From Streptomyces malaysiensis subsp. samsunensis (GTDB taxonomy: Bacteria; Actinomycetota; Actinomycetes; Streptomycetales; Streptomycetaceae), in NCBI RefSeq assembly GCF_024519315.1, contig NZ_JANIIC010000030.1:1-64000 (forward strand): a DNA stretch of 64,000 nt, written 5' to 3'. The notes under the pieces are model-generated. The model had not been told where the DNA came from, made no database searches, and was given only the letters and a program-made list of their open reading frames with translations. A program made the translations under genes and the position numbers. Of this stretch, positions 9,129-17,746 are shown piece after piece (the stretch's first letter is position 1; each line of letters opens with the position of its first letter).

Positions 9129-10168
9129 CGCGTACCCCCCAGCCGGCGCTTGGCCAGAATGGCCGACGCCGCGACCGCGATGACCACTGCCGCGCCGTTG
9201 AAGAACGGCTCGACCCAGTCGTCGGCTCCGGCGAGGGTCAGACCGTTGATGCTGATCGCGACGAAGAAGACGCCGACGAGCGTGCCTGCGACGGTGAACC
9301 GCCCCAGTTTGATGGTCGTCGACCCAAGGAAGATCGCCGCCAGCGCGGGCAGGGTGTACCCCGCGCCGACGCCAGCTGCCGCGCTGCCCGTGCGTGCCAG
9401 CAGCAGCACCCCCGCGAGTCCGGCGAGCGCGCCCGAGAGGGCGAACGCCATCATCACCGATCGGGCGACCGGCAGACCCACGAGCCGAGCCGCGGACTCG
9501 TTCGAGCCGATCGACAGCAGCGTTCTGCCGAATGCCGTCAGGCCGAGCATGTACGCGACGGCCAGTGCGACGACAATCAGCAGCCAGACGGGCCGGGCCA
9601 CACCCAGCCAGTACTGATTGCCGAAGGCGGCGAGACTGTCGGGAATGCCGAGCAATGTCGTGTCGCCGGCCAGGTACGAGCCCACGCCGGCCAGCAGCGT
9701 CGACATGCCCGAAGTGATGACCAGCGAACTCGCGTTGAAGTAAGCGATGATCACCCCGTTGACGAGCCCGATGACCAGACCCGTCAGCATCCCGGCCAGC
9801 ACGCCGATCGCCAGCGGCAGGCCCAGTTGTGTCACGACCTTGGCCGTCGTGATGGACGAGACCATGACGATGGCACCGACGGAGAGGTCGAACCGTTCGG
9901 CCACGAGCGGGACCAGGGCGGCGAGAGCGGCGATGACGAGAATCGACTCGTTGGCCAAGATGTTGCGCATGTTCGCCGTGGTCGGGAAGGTGCTCGAGGT
10001 CACGGGCCAGAGTGCGAAGAACGCGGTGATCGCTATCAGGAGCAACACCAGGCCGAATCGCTCGGCGATGTGCGACAGCCGACGCATCGGCGTCACGCGG
10101 GTCACCTTGGTTCCCGGCTCGGTGGGCTGGCTGTCGGTGGGGAGATGTGTCACCGAGGTGGTGCTCAT
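9125..10168 (-). CDS. ABC transporter permease, RbsC type
   Basis: A 347-residue inner membrane protein with a cytoplasmic N-terminus and about nine to ten hydrophobic segments, for example FGLVLLLIAITAFFALW and LAALVPLVAERFDLSVGAIV. The latter resembles the ERFDLSVG signature of ribose-type (branched-chain/ribose family) permeases. ATG 10168 follows a GGAGG ribosome site and overlaps the ATPase stop (ATGA); an upstream in-frame start at 10207 lacks such support. It should form the channel with the ATPase at 10165-11715 and the split binding protein at 11716-12967. Confidence 0.92.
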   Translation of the reverse strand: MSTTSVTHLPTDSQPTEPGTKVTRVTPMRRLSHIAERFGLVLLLIAITAFFALWPVTSSTFPTTANMRNILANESILVIAALAALVPLVAERFDLSVGAIVMVSSITTAKVVTQLGLPLAIGVLAGMLTGLVIGLVNGVIIAYFNASSLVITSGMSTLLAGVGSYLAGDTTLLGIPDSLAAFGNQYWLGVARPVWLLIVVALAVAYMLGLTAFGRTLLSIGSNESAARLVGLPVARSVMMAFALSGALAGLAGVLLLARTGSAAAGVGAGYTLPALAAIFLGSTTIKLGRFTVAGTLVGVFFVAISINGLTLAGADDWVEPFFNGAAVVIAVAASAILAKRRLGGTR

Positions 10169-11715
10169 TCGTCCTCCGTGGAGTTGAACAGGGTGTGCCC
10201 GACCCATTCAGGTGTGATGTCGGATCCCGTCGCACAGGCGACCGGGGTACCGCCGTCGAACACGTAGACGCGATCTGCGAGGTGGAGCAGTTCGTCGAGG
10301 TCCGAGCTCACCAGCAGCACACCGGCACCGCCGCGGGCGGCGTCCGTGATCTGCTCGTAGATCTCGGCACGAGCACCGACGTCGACACCTTGCGTCGGTT
10401 CGTCGAGCAGCAGAAGCTTCGGATCTTGGCCTAGCCACCGGGCCAGTACGGCCTTCTGCTGGTTGCCACCGGACAGATGGGCCATCACGGTGTCCGGTGC
10501 CGCCGCACGAATCGAGAACCGGTCGATATCGGATACCGCGTCTCGAAGCTCCTGGCGCCTGCGGAAGACCCCCTTCCGCAGGTAGCGGTGGAGGTCCGCG
10601 ACGGAGAGATTCATCTCCAGGCCGAGGCTGTGGAACGCGCTGTGCCGGGCCCGGTCCTCGGGCACGTACGCGGCGCCATTGTGGATCGCTGCGTCGACGC
10701 GGCCGCGGCGGATCGGGCGGCCGCCGAGCATGACCCGGCCCGCCACATAGCCGTGGACACCGAAGATCGTCTCAAGCAGCGACGTCCGGCCGGAGCCGAC
10801 CAACCCGGCCACCGCGACGATCTCACCGGGGCGGACGTCGAGGTCGACATCGTGCAGGGGGCCTCCGGTGAGTCCCTCGACCCGCAGGATCGGGGCGGCC
10901 GATCCGTCGGCTGCCGCGGATGCCCGCTTATGGAGGATGCCGCGCTCCTCACCGACGATCAATCGGGTCAATCGGCGTCGGTCGAGGCATTCCGCGGACT
11001 GGGTCGTCTGGTGGACGCCGTCGCGGAGCACCGTCACCGAGTGGCTGTGGTCCAGCACCTCGTCGAGGCGATGGCTCACGTAGAGGATGGTCTGGCCATC
11101 GGCCACGAGGGCGTCGAGCCTGTCGAGAAGCTCGTCCACCTCGGTGTGGGGGAGGCGAGCGGTCGGCTCGTCGAGTACCAGGAGGTTGACTTCCGTCGTG
11201 TCAGCGTCGCGCAGCCCACGGGCGATCGCCACCAAGGTGGCCTCTGCCGGCCGGAGGTCGCGTACGCAACGGCGCGCCGCCACCGGGACCCCGAGCCGGT
11301 CGAGCACGCTCTGTGCCTGGTGGTGCGCGGTCCGCCAGTCGATCGACCGGTAGGCCCGGGGCATATCAGGTCCCAGCAGGTTCTCCGTGACGCTCAAGGC
11401 GCCGAACAGTCCCAGGTCCTGATGGACGAAGCGGATACCTGCCTGGTGGGACCAGGCGGGGGTGATGCCGTCGGCGCTCCGCGAATGCGGCCCTACCGTG
11501 ATCGTCCCGCCCGGATCGGCGCGGTACACCCCGGCCATGATCTTGATGAGGGTCGACTTTCCCGACCCGTTGCCGCCCACGAGCGAGTGGAACCGGCCCG
11601 GCGCGACCGAGAACGTCACATCGTCGAGGGCCCGCATGCCCGGAAAGGTCTTGGTCACTCCGGCCAGCGCGAGGGCGCCGGCCGGAGCGACGGTCGAGGA
11701 GGGTGTTCGCTCCAC
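10165..11715 (-). CDS. ABC transporter ATP-binding protein, RbsA type (two ATPase domains)
   Basis: A 516-residue protein with two fused ABC domains, as in sugar importers. The first has Walker A GGNGSGKST (about 48-56), a degenerate signature region (PAEATLVAIARGL) and Walker B LLVLDEPT. The second has GLVGSGRTS in place of a canonical Walker A, a good signature LSGGNQQKAVLARWL and LLLLDEPTQGVD. This asymmetry is normal for RbsA/MglA proteins. The GTG start immediately follows the stop of the binding-protein frame, so the two are coupled. It powers uptake of a sugar-like or small polar compound. Confidence 0.93.
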   Translation of the reverse strand: MERTPSSTVAPAGALALAGVTKTFPGMRALDDVTFSVAPGRFHSLVGGNGSGKSTLIKIMAGVYRADPGGTITVGPHSRSADGITPAWSHQAGIRFVHQDLGLFGALSVTENLLGPDMPRAYRSIDWRTAHHQAQSVLDRLGVPVAARRCVRDLRPAEATLVAIARGLRDADTTEVNLLVLDEPTARLPHTEVDELLDRLDALVADGQTILYVSHRLDEVLDHSHSVTVLRDGVHQTTQSAECLDRRRLTRLIVGEERGILHKRASAAADGSAAPILRVEGLTGGPLHDVDLDVRPGEIVAVAGLVGSGRTSLLETIFGVHGYVAGRVMLGGRPIRRGRVDAAIHNGAAYVPEDRARHSAFHSLGLEMNLSVADLHRYLRKGVFRRRQELRDAVSDIDRFSIRAAAPDTVMAHLSGGNQQKAVLARWLGQDPKLLLLDEPTQGVDVGARAEIYEQITDAARGGAGVLLVSSDLDELLHLADRVYVFDGGTPVACATGSDITPEWVGHTLFNSTEDE

Positions 11716-12690
11716 CTACGAGACACCCCAGATCCGCTTGTAGTTGCCGACGTAGGGAGCGCTTGGGTCATTGCCGTCGTACACGTCGGCCTTCGGGCGG
11801 TGGTCGGCGTCCATGCTGCCGAAGCCGAAACCGGCGTCCACCGCCTTCTCACCGGCGAACATGCGGTTCACGCCGTCGGCGGTCGCCCAGCCCGTCCAGC
11901 GCCAGGGCCGTCCGAGGGCGAATGACTGGACACCGCTCTTGACGAGCTTGACCGACGCGGGCACACCTTCCTGGCCGACGAGCAGGATCTCGCGGCCGCC
12001 GGCTCGCGCTTGCTGCACCGCGGAAGCCACTCCCAGCGAGATCGCGGCGTCCACGGGCACGGTCACGACGTTCGCCTTCGGAGCCTTCTGTAGCGCCGCT
12101 GAAACCTTTCCCTGGAGCTTGCCGGCCGCGAGATCCGCTCCGGTGTAGGACACGGTCGTCACCGTGCAGCCGCCACAGTCCTCGAAGCGTTTGTGCGCCG
12201 ATTCACCGATGTGCCGCGTGCCGGCCGAGTCGTCCTGACGGAGCTGGATGATGTTCGCCTTGCCCTCCGTCTTGGCGATCACCCAGTCCGCCTGGCCCGG
12301 CCCGACGCATGTGTCGGTGAAGGTCGCGTAGTCGGTGTTGTCCGGGCCCCAGACGAGCTCGCCGTCGAAGAGCGCCTTGCCGCGGCCGGCCGCGTACTTG
12401 TCGTCGCAGTCCAGGGCGTTGGCCGCGAACACCTTGGTACCGGACTTCTGCGCCGCTTCGATCGCGCCCTTCACCGGCGCGCAGTCGATCCCGAACAGCA
12501 CGAGTGCGTCGGCCTTCGCCGCGGCCGCCGCTCGGATCTGGGCGTTGTACACCGAGGGATCGAGCTTGCCGTCGGCGATGGTGACCTTCCAGCCGAGCGC
12601 CTTGCCCGCGTCGGCGAGTCCTTTGGCCGGCATGCTGCAACCCGGTGCCACGGTCGAGCACGCGATGGCCCAGACCTTCTTGCCCTTCTG
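11716..12690 (-). pseudogene. Periplasmic-type binding protein of the ABC importer, body without signal peptide
   Basis: The minus frame encodes a type I substrate-binding protein (about 325 residues), beginning QKGKKVWAIACSTVAPGCSM and continuing through ADALVLFGIDCAPVKGAIEA and DADHRPKADVYDGNDPSAPY to the stop. It lacks the lipoprotein signal and the first linker. These are found next door on the opposite strand (12764-12967). The apparent GTG start at 12693 has no ribosome site. As arranged here the protein could not be exported, so the transporter would be blind. Flipping the 284-bp segment 12684-12967 restores the gene. Genes for the cognate ATPase and permease follow directly. Confidence 0.88.
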
Positions 12691-12967
12691 CACGTCTTAT
12701 CTCGCCTCACCCGGCCGACCATGACCGTCTCGGCGGGCGAGCGCGCTCACAAGGAGACAGGAAATGAGAAAGACCAAGACCATCCTCACGCTGCTTGCCA
12801 CGGCCGCCGTCCTGACGGCATGCGGCTCCGGTGGAGCGAACGGCAGGGCGTCAGGCGGCGGGACGACCAGTGAGGACGTCCTCGCCGCCGCCCGTAAGGC
12901 GACGAAGGCGAACTTCACCGGCACCGATCGCGCCCTGCCCGCCAATGGCCCGAAGGCCCCCAGAAGG
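12684..12967. repeat. 284-bp inverted segment bounded by 7-bp inverted repeats
   Basis: CCTTCTG at 12684-12690 and its complement CAGAAGG at 12961-12967 bound the segment carrying the binding protein's ribosome site, start, lipobox and linker. Reading the segment in the opposite orientation joins GGC CCG AAG GCC CCC to CAG AAG GGC AAG in frame (GPKAP-QKGKKV). The restored start would then lie about 95 nt after the amidohydrolase stop. Confidence 0.8.
12764..12967 (+). pseudogene. Lipoprotein signal and N-terminus of the ABC binding protein, inverted
   Basis: The plus frame starts at ATG 12764 after AAGGAGACAGGAA, a strong ribosome site. It encodes a lipoprotein signal peptide (MRKTKTIL, hydrophobic core, lipobox LTAC with the lipidated Cys at about residue 21), then a Gly/Ser linker and TSEDVLAAARKATKANFTGT, ending GPKAP. 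This is the usual N-terminus of actinobacterial sugar-binding lipoproteins. Beyond 12967 the frame runs antisense into the amidohydrolase and is meaningless. The matching body is on the minus strand at 11716-12690. Confidence 0.85.
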
Positions 12968-12982
12968 TGTTCTCCGTTGGTC

Positions 12983-14404
12983 CTACTCGCCCGTGTTCGA
13001 GACGCGGTGCTCACGCTCGGTGCCCATCCACTCGGGCTTCTCGGGGGTCCAGCCCAACCCCGCGCGCACCACCTCGTCGACCCACGCTCCGGATTCGTCG
13101 AGGCCCTTGATCGCCTTGCGTGAGATCGACGGGAGCAGCCGTCCGTCTTTCTTGACGGTGTCGCCACCCACCAGCACCGTGTCGATGTCGGCGACCGTCA
13201 CGTGCATGACGATGGCGTTGATCGGATCGACGATCGGGTGCAGCCGGGGCGTGTCCGCACGGATCAGCAGCAGGTCTGCCGCCTTGCCCACCTCGATCGA
13301 GCCGCAGACGTCGCCGAGCCCGAGACCGCGGGCCCCGCCCAAGGTCGCGAAGTGAAGGACGTCCTCGGTCCTCAACGCGACGCCCTCGAGTGGCGAGGTG
13401 CCATCGGCCTCGATGACCGGCTGGTGGTAGCGGCCCCGCTCGCTGGCCAGGGCGATCCGCATGGCGGTGAAGAGGTCGGGCGAGTTGTTCGACTGGATGT
13501 CGGCACCGAGGCCCGTGGTCACCCCGGCCCGGTCCGCGGCCCGCAGGACCGTGTAGCCCAGTCCCATGCCCACTTCGGTCTCCGGCGTCGAGGAGACGGC
13601 ACACCCGGTGTCGGCGAGGATCTTGAGGTCGTCCGCGTCGACGCAATTGCAGTGCGAGTGAAGTTGCTTCTCCCAGAGCAGTCCGGCCTCGTGCCACCGC
13701 TTGATGTCGGACCGGTGGCCCGGTCGCCACCGCGTGTTCGTGTGCGGATGGACCAGACCGTCCAGTTCCCGGCCCATCCGGATCTCCTGGGCGATCTGCT
13801 CGAACGGCACCCGCGCCATCTCGTGCGGAGACACCCCGAACCGGACCCGGTCGTCGTCACCGCTGAAGTACGTGGCCCTGATCCGGCGAGCGTCGTCGTA
13901 GCGCTGCTCAGGGCTGGTGAACCAGGGGTGGTCAACCGGCTGGTGGTAGAAGCCGTAGCACCAGACGGCACGGATGCCCGAGTCCTTGATGGCGGTGATG
14001 CCCGCATCGGCGTGTTCGGGCGTCACGATGCAATGGGAGAAGTCCACCGTGCAGGTCGTCCCGGCGTCCAGCAGAGCGGCGGCCGCGCCGTAGGTGCCGT
14101 TGTAGACATCGACCGCCCGGTGACTTCCCGAGTGATTGCGCCGGATGGTCCAGAAGTAGTCATCGAGCGTGAAGTCGGACGTCAGCGCCCGCATCGTCGC
14201 CTGCCAGAGGTGGTGATGCGTGTCCACCAGACCCGGGATGATCCAAGCCCAGGAGACGTCGCGCACCTCGGCTCCGGCACGTGTGAGACGGTCCCCGATC
14301 CGGGTGATGACGCCATCGGCGATCTCGAGGTCGACCTTCTGGAACTGCCGGAGCCGGGGGTCGCCGACGACGACGTGGGCGCCCGCCAGGATGTATGTGC
14401 TCAC
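12983..14404 (-). CDS. Amidohydrolase family protein (ATZ/TRZ/SsnA-like)
   Basis: A 473-residue TIM-barrel metal-dependent hydrolase. The metal-binding motif DTHHHLWQ lies at about residues 61-68. Later HSHCNC (middle third) and GADIQSNNSPDLF supply the remaining His and Asp positions, and the C-terminal GSIEVGKAADLLLI is the composite beta-domain return typical of cytosine deaminase/chlorohydrolase relatives. It would hydrolyse a C-N or C-halogen bond, often on a ring or amidine. Its start overlaps the FAH gene stop (ATGA), and the binding protein follows, so it probably acts on the imported compound. Confidence 0.92.
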   Translation of the reverse strand: MSTYILAGAHVVVGDPRLRQFQKVDLEIADGVITRIGDRLTRAGAEVRDVSWAWIIPGLVDTHHHLWQATMRALTSDFTLDDYFWTIRRNHSGSHRAVDVYNGTYGAAAALLDAGTTCTVDFSHCIVTPEHADAGITAIKDSGIRAVWCYGFYHQPVDHPWFTSPEQRYDDARRIRATYFSGDDDRVRFGVSPHEMARVPFEQIAQEIRMGRELDGLVHPHTNTRWRPGHRSDIKRWHEAGLLWEKQLHSHCNCVDADDLKILADTGCAVSSTPETEVGMGLGYTVLRAADRAGVTTGLGADIQSNNSPDLFTAMRIALASERGRYHQPVIEADGTSPLEGVALRTEDVLHFATLGGARGLGLGDVCGSIEVGKAADLLLIRADTPRLHPIVDPINAIVMHVTVADIDTVLVGGDTVKKDGRLLPSISRKAIKGLDESGAWVDEVVRAGLGWTPEKPEWMGTEREHRVSNTGE

Positions 14405-15333
14405 GTGCTGTGCCTTTCAGGGGTGTGTACGGTCCGGGGAGCGGGCTTCCGCCGCCATGGGATCGTGGGGGCAGGTGCGCCGAGCCGGGACGAGATGGTC
14501 CCGAGCGGGCCGCCGTCGAGGACGACGTGGTCGCCGGGCTGGAGCCAGCCCCTGAAGTCCGGGGTGCCCGACCCCTCCATGAGGCAGCCGCCCGGAAGTG
14601 TTCCCGACACGATCAGGTCTCCCGGATGGACGCCGGCGCCGGACGAGGCGTAGGCGACGAGTTCCTCGAATGACCAGTCCATGCCGGTGAACGGCTTCGC
14701 CAGTACGGTCTCACCGTTGACCTGGACGGAGACGTCGAAGGAGAAGCCGTCGACGCGTCGGAACGGCTTCGCCTCCGATGCCGACAGGATCCACGGCCCG
14801 AGGGAAATCGCAGCGTCCTTCCCCTTTCCTTGACCGATCTGCATGACGCGTTCCTCGGCCTGGACGTCCCGTGCGCTCCAGTCGCAGTACAGGACGTACC
14901 CTCCGATACACGCGGCCGCCTGGCCCTCGGTGAGGTTGGTGCCCCCGGAGGTGAGCACCGCGGCGATCTCGAACTCGAAGTCGAACGCGAGGCTGCCGGG
15001 CGGAATGGCGACCGGCGCATTCCAGGAGTGCAGCGAGGCCGGGTTCGCGAAGTAGAACGCCGGTCGGTCGAACCACGGTTGGGGCAGGTCGTCGAGCACG
15101 CCGCGTGCTTTCCGGCAGCTCCGTACATGATCGAGAAACCCCACGCAGTCGCGCAGGCTCGCCGTCCAGTCGACCGGGAGCTCGGGGTGGAACTCGATCG
15201 TCTCGTGTGATGTGGAGGCATCTACAGAGAGCGCTTCGAGCACCCCCGGCGCTCCATCGACCGGGCGAAGTCGATTGCCCACCACGTGGCCTGCCGCCGG
15301 CCCGTCACCGCTGTTCGTACGTCCGACCGGCAC
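14401..15333 (-). CDS. Fumarylacetoacetate hydrolase family protein
   Basis: A 310-residue FAH-fold enzyme. The metal ligands are visible in FDFEFEIAAVL (Glu-x-Glu) and YCDWSARDVQ. GQGKGKD and the late GDLIVSGTLPGG complete the active site. Family members cleave C-C bonds of beta-diketo acids or decarboxylate/hydrate related acids. The start is GTG 15333, after AGGTGACCA. It is the first gene of the minus-strand unit, 29 nt below the palindrome at 15362-15385, so TetR-type control is likely. Coupled by ATGA to the amidohydrolase. Confidence 0.92.
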   Translation of the reverse strand: MPVGRTNSGDGPAAGHVVGNRLRPVDGAPGVLEALSVDASTSHETIEFHPELPVDWTASLRDCVGFLDHVRSCRKARGVLDDLPQPWFDRPAFYFANPASLHSWNAPVAIPPGSLAFDFEFEIAAVLTSGGTNLTEGQAAACIGGYVLYCDWSARDVQAEERVMQIGQGKGKDAAISLGPWILSASEAKPFRRVDGFSFDVSVQVNGETVLAKPFTGMDWSFEELVAYASSGAGVHPGDLIVSGTLPGGCLMEGSGTPDFRGWLQPGDHVVLDGGPLGTISSRLGAPAPTIPWRRKPAPRTVHTPERHST

Positions 15334-15347
15334 TGGTCACCTACTTT

Positions 15348-15385
15348 TTACACTCGAATCTATCATTACACTGAAGTGTAATGAT
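15348..15385. promoter_or_regulatory. Probable TetR operator of the FAH-amidohydrolase-ABC unit
   Basis: A near-perfect palindrome with 11-bp arms, ATCATTACACT at 15362-15372 and its complement at 15375-15385, with a GA spacer. An additional half site TTACACT lies at 15348-15354. The same core, TACACT-N2-AGTGTA, lies upstream of the TetR gene at 19100-19113. The position 29 nt upstream of the FAH start suits repression. Confidence 0.75.
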
Positions 15386-15426
15386 TTTGAGTATGCCGCG
15401 TCACACTGTCAAGAGGTCCCGCGTCT

Positions 15427-15615
15427 TCAGAACCGCCGCCCTTGGCCATGAAGAGGAACTCGTACGTGTCCCAGCGCCCCGAGAGTGTCGCCGGGCACGG
15501 TGAGGAAGGTGCGGCCGACGGCTTCGACCCGTACCGGGGCGGGCAGGACGAGGCGGACGTATGCGTACGCGTCCGGCCCGCGCTGACGGACCGGCGCGTA
15601 GACGAACTCGGTCAT
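15427..15615 (-). CDS. small hypothetical protein coupled to CitE-like gene
   Basis: A 62-residue frame starting at ATG 15615, overlapping the CitE-like stop (ATGA). It encodes MTEFVYAPVRQRGPDAYAYV, then VEAVGRTFLTVPGDTLGAL and a basic tail. I do not recognise the family. The coupling and Streptomyces-like codon use suggest it is real; it may be an accessory subunit or the shortened head of a longer gene. Confidence 0.5.
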   Translation of the reverse strand: MTEFVYAPVRQRGPDAYAYVRLVLPAPVRVEAVGRTFLTVPGDTLGALGHVRVPLHGQGRRF

Positions 15616-16442
15616 TCCTGCTCTGTGAAACGCCGGCGCTGGTCGAGGATGCGGCTCGCCCGAGTGACGACCGGTGTGTCGATCATCTGGCCGTCCATCA
15701 CGAGGACACCGCCGCTGTCGCGGTCGACAACCTCGCGGGCCCACGCGATCTCCGTTGGCGTCGGCGTCATCACGTCGTTGACCACTGGCACCTGGAGTGG
15801 ATGGACACACAGCTTCGCGGTCAGACCCAGGCGTCTCGCACGCCGACTGTCGGTACGGGCCTTGGACGGATCGTGTATGTCGGTGGTCACCCCGTCGACA
15901 GGGCCGGGCCGGCCTGCCGCTGCCGACGCGATCACCAGACGGGAGTGCGCATGCAGCAGCGCCTCATCGTCATCGGGCGCCACACCCGGCTCCGTGGCCA
16001 GATCGACGTTCCCCAGCGCCGCGCGCACCACCCCCTCGGCTCGGCACAGCGTCTCGACGTTCGCCAGACCCGCCGCGGTTTCCACGAGAGGTATGACGGG
16101 GGCCGGATGCCGCGCTTCGGCGCGCACGCGCTCGACGTCGCTCGGGTCCTCGCACTTGGGCAGCATGATGGCGGTCGCCAGTCTTCCGACGGCGCTGATG
16201 TCGGCACTGAATCCTTCGGTTTCTTGCGGGTTCACCCGCACGATGGCCGAGCCACCACGGTCGAGCCAGGCGCGAGCCGCCTCTCGGGCAGCCGTCTTCC
16301 GGTCCTGTGCGACCGCGTCTTCGAGGTCGATGACGACGGCATCCGCACCGGATCTCACCGCGCGATCGAAGAGATCCGCACGATCACCGGGGACGAACAG
16401 CAGGGAGCGAGCATGGCCAAGAGAATCAGCCTCCAGTTTCAT
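15612..16442 (-). CDS. HpcH/HpaI aldolase / CitE-like lyase
   Basis: A 276-residue protein. The N-terminus reads SLLFVPGDRADLFDRAV and ADAVVIDLEDAVA, carrying the CitE/CoA-lyase motif with its metal-binding Glu/Asp. IVRVNP and ALGNVDLATEPG follow. These enzymes cleave or form C-C bonds of malyl-, citramalyl- or citryl-CoA type substrates. The gene is divergent from a CaiB-type CoA transferase with only 17 bp between starts, which suggests they work in sequence: CoA transfer, then lyase cleavage of the CoA ester. Whether it belongs to the same pathway as the FAH/amidohydrolase unit is inferred from proximity. Confidence 0.9.
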   Translation of the reverse strand: MKLEADSLGHARSLLFVPGDRADLFDRAVRSGADAVVIDLEDAVAQDRKTAAREAARAWLDRGGSAIVRVNPQETEGFSADISAVGRLATAIMLPKCEDPSDVERVRAEARHPAPVIPLVETAAGLANVETLCRAEGVVRAALGNVDLATEPGVAPDDDEALLHAHSRLVIASAAAGRPGPVDGVTTDIHDPSKARTDSRRARRLGLTAKLCVHPLQVPVVNDVMTPTPTEIAWAREVVDRDSGGVLVMDGQMIDTPVVTRASRILDQRRRFTEQE

Positions 16443-16465
16443 GCATTATCCTTTCTTTCATGCAT
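16437..16465. promoter_or_regulatory. paired TTTCATGCAT repeats spanning two divergent starts
   Basis: TTTCATGCAT occurs at 16437-16446 and again at 16456-16465. The ATG of the CoA transferase (16460) lies inside one copy and the complement of the CitE-like start codon (16440-16442) inside the other. ATGCAT is palindromic, so this could be an operator for the adjacent GntR regulator. With only 17 bp between starts, both promoters must lie inside coding sequence or one of the starts is misplaced. Confidence 0.45.
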
Positions 16466-17668
16466 CATACTTCCGGATCGGCTCTCCCGGTCGCCCGGCT
16501 CCCGCGCGACCTCCCGTTGCGGGGCGTTACGGTCGTCTCCTGCGAACAGGCCGTCGCCGCCCCGTTCGCGACCCGTCAGCTTGCCGACCTGGGTGCCCGG
16601 GTCATCAAGATCGAACGACCCGGCCGCGGTGACTTCGCCCGCGACTACGACGAGACCGTGCGAGGGATGTCAAGTCACTTCGTATGGCTGAACCGGTCGA
16701 AGGAGAGCGTGGCGCTGGACCTGAAGGACCCCAGCTCACATGACGTCATGGCCGCTTTGCTCGAACGGACTGACGTGTTCGTGCAGAACCTGGCTCCCGG
16801 CGCGGCCGATCGACTCGGACTCGGCGCGGCGGAGCTGCGCGCACGATGGCCGCGGCTGATCACGTGCTCCGTCAGTGGTTACGGGACCAACGGCCCGCTG
16901 CGGGATGCCAAGGCGTATGACCTGTTGATTCAGTCCGAGGCGGGTCTGGTATCGATCACCGGAACCGAGGCCGAGCCGGCGAAGACCGGCATTCCCGCCG
17001 CGGACATCGCCGCCGGTATGTACGCCTTCTCCGGCATCCTGACCGCGCTCTACGACCGCCAACGCACCAATGTCGGCACCGCGCTGGACATCAGCCTCTT
17101 CGACGCGCTCGTCGAGTGGATGGGATATCCGCTGTACTACACGGGCCATGGCGGGAACGCGCCGAAGCGCACCGGCACAAGCCATGCGGCGATCGCGCCT
17201 TACGGCACGTTCCGAGCCGGCGACGGAACCGACGTGGTGCTGTCGGTCCAGAACGAGCGTGAGTGGGAGGCGTTCTGCTCGATCGTGCTCGATGACTCCA
17301 ATGTGTCGGCCGACCCCCGGTTCGCCACCGGGGCACTGCGGGTGCGCCACCGCGAGGAACTTGATCGCCTGATCCACGATCACCTTGTGATGCTCACCGG
17401 CGAGCAGTTCCAGGCGCGACTCGAGCAGGCAGCGATCGCTCACGCGCGTCAACGCGACCTCCACAGTGTGCTTGAGCACCCTCAGCTGAGCAGTCGGGGC
17501 CGATGGCGCGACGTTGACTCCCCGGTCGGCCACCTCCGGGCCACCCTGCCCCCGATCTGCATGGAGGGTGTCGAACCGCGGATGGACAGGATCCCCGCGG
17601 TCGGCGAGCACACCGAGGCTGTCCTGGCCGAGCTGGGACTTTCCGGGAGGACATCGATGATCACCTGA
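16460..17668 (+). CDS. CaiB/BaiF family CoA transferase
   Basis: A 402-residue class III CoA transferase. It has the family start LRGVTVVSCEQAVAAPFATR, then QLADLGARVIKIERPGRGDF, NRSKESVALDLKD and a conserved Asp region at AADIAAGMYAFSG. It moves CoA between carboxylic acids without ATP. The translated start MHHTSGSALP adds about 20 residues before the conserved core; a later start is possible. Divergent from the CitE-like gene and followed by a GntR gene on the same strand. Confidence 0.92.
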   Translation: MHHTSGSALPVARLPRDLPLRGVTVVSCEQAVAAPFATRQLADLGARVIKIERPGRGDFARDYDETVRGMSSHFVWLNRSKESVALDLKDPSSHDVMAALLERTDVFVQNLAPGAADRLGLGAAELRARWPRLITCSVSGYGTNGPLRDAKAYDLLIQSEAGLVSITGTEAEPAKTGIPAADIAAGMYAFSGILTALYDRQRTNVGTALDISLFDALVEWMGYPLYYTGHGGNAPKRTGTSHAAIAPYGTFRAGDGTDVVLSVQNEREWEAFCSIVLDDSNVSADPRFATGALRVRHREELDRLIHDHLVMLTGEQFQARLEQAAIAHARQRDLHSVLEHPQLSSRGRWRDVDSPVGHLRATLPPICMEGVEPRMDRIPAVGEHTEAVLAELGLSGRTSMIT

Positions 17669-17746
17669 GCGGTACAGTCGAGCAGGGACCCACCGCCACT
17701 GGCGCTACCATGATGACTCGGTGTGCCGAGCCGCGAAGGATGTGAC

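Noticed and set aside
9130..10235. N-terminal extension of the metallo-hydrolase to 684 residues
   Set aside because: The extension overlaps the permease in another frame and is Arg/Gly-rich without homology; the ATGA start at 9128 is better.
10477..11925. 482-codon plus frame
   Set aside because: Exactly antisense to the two-domain ATPase with clear motifs.
13202..14653. 483-codon plus frame
   Set aside because: Antisense to the amidohydrolase and FAH genes, both with recognised active sites.
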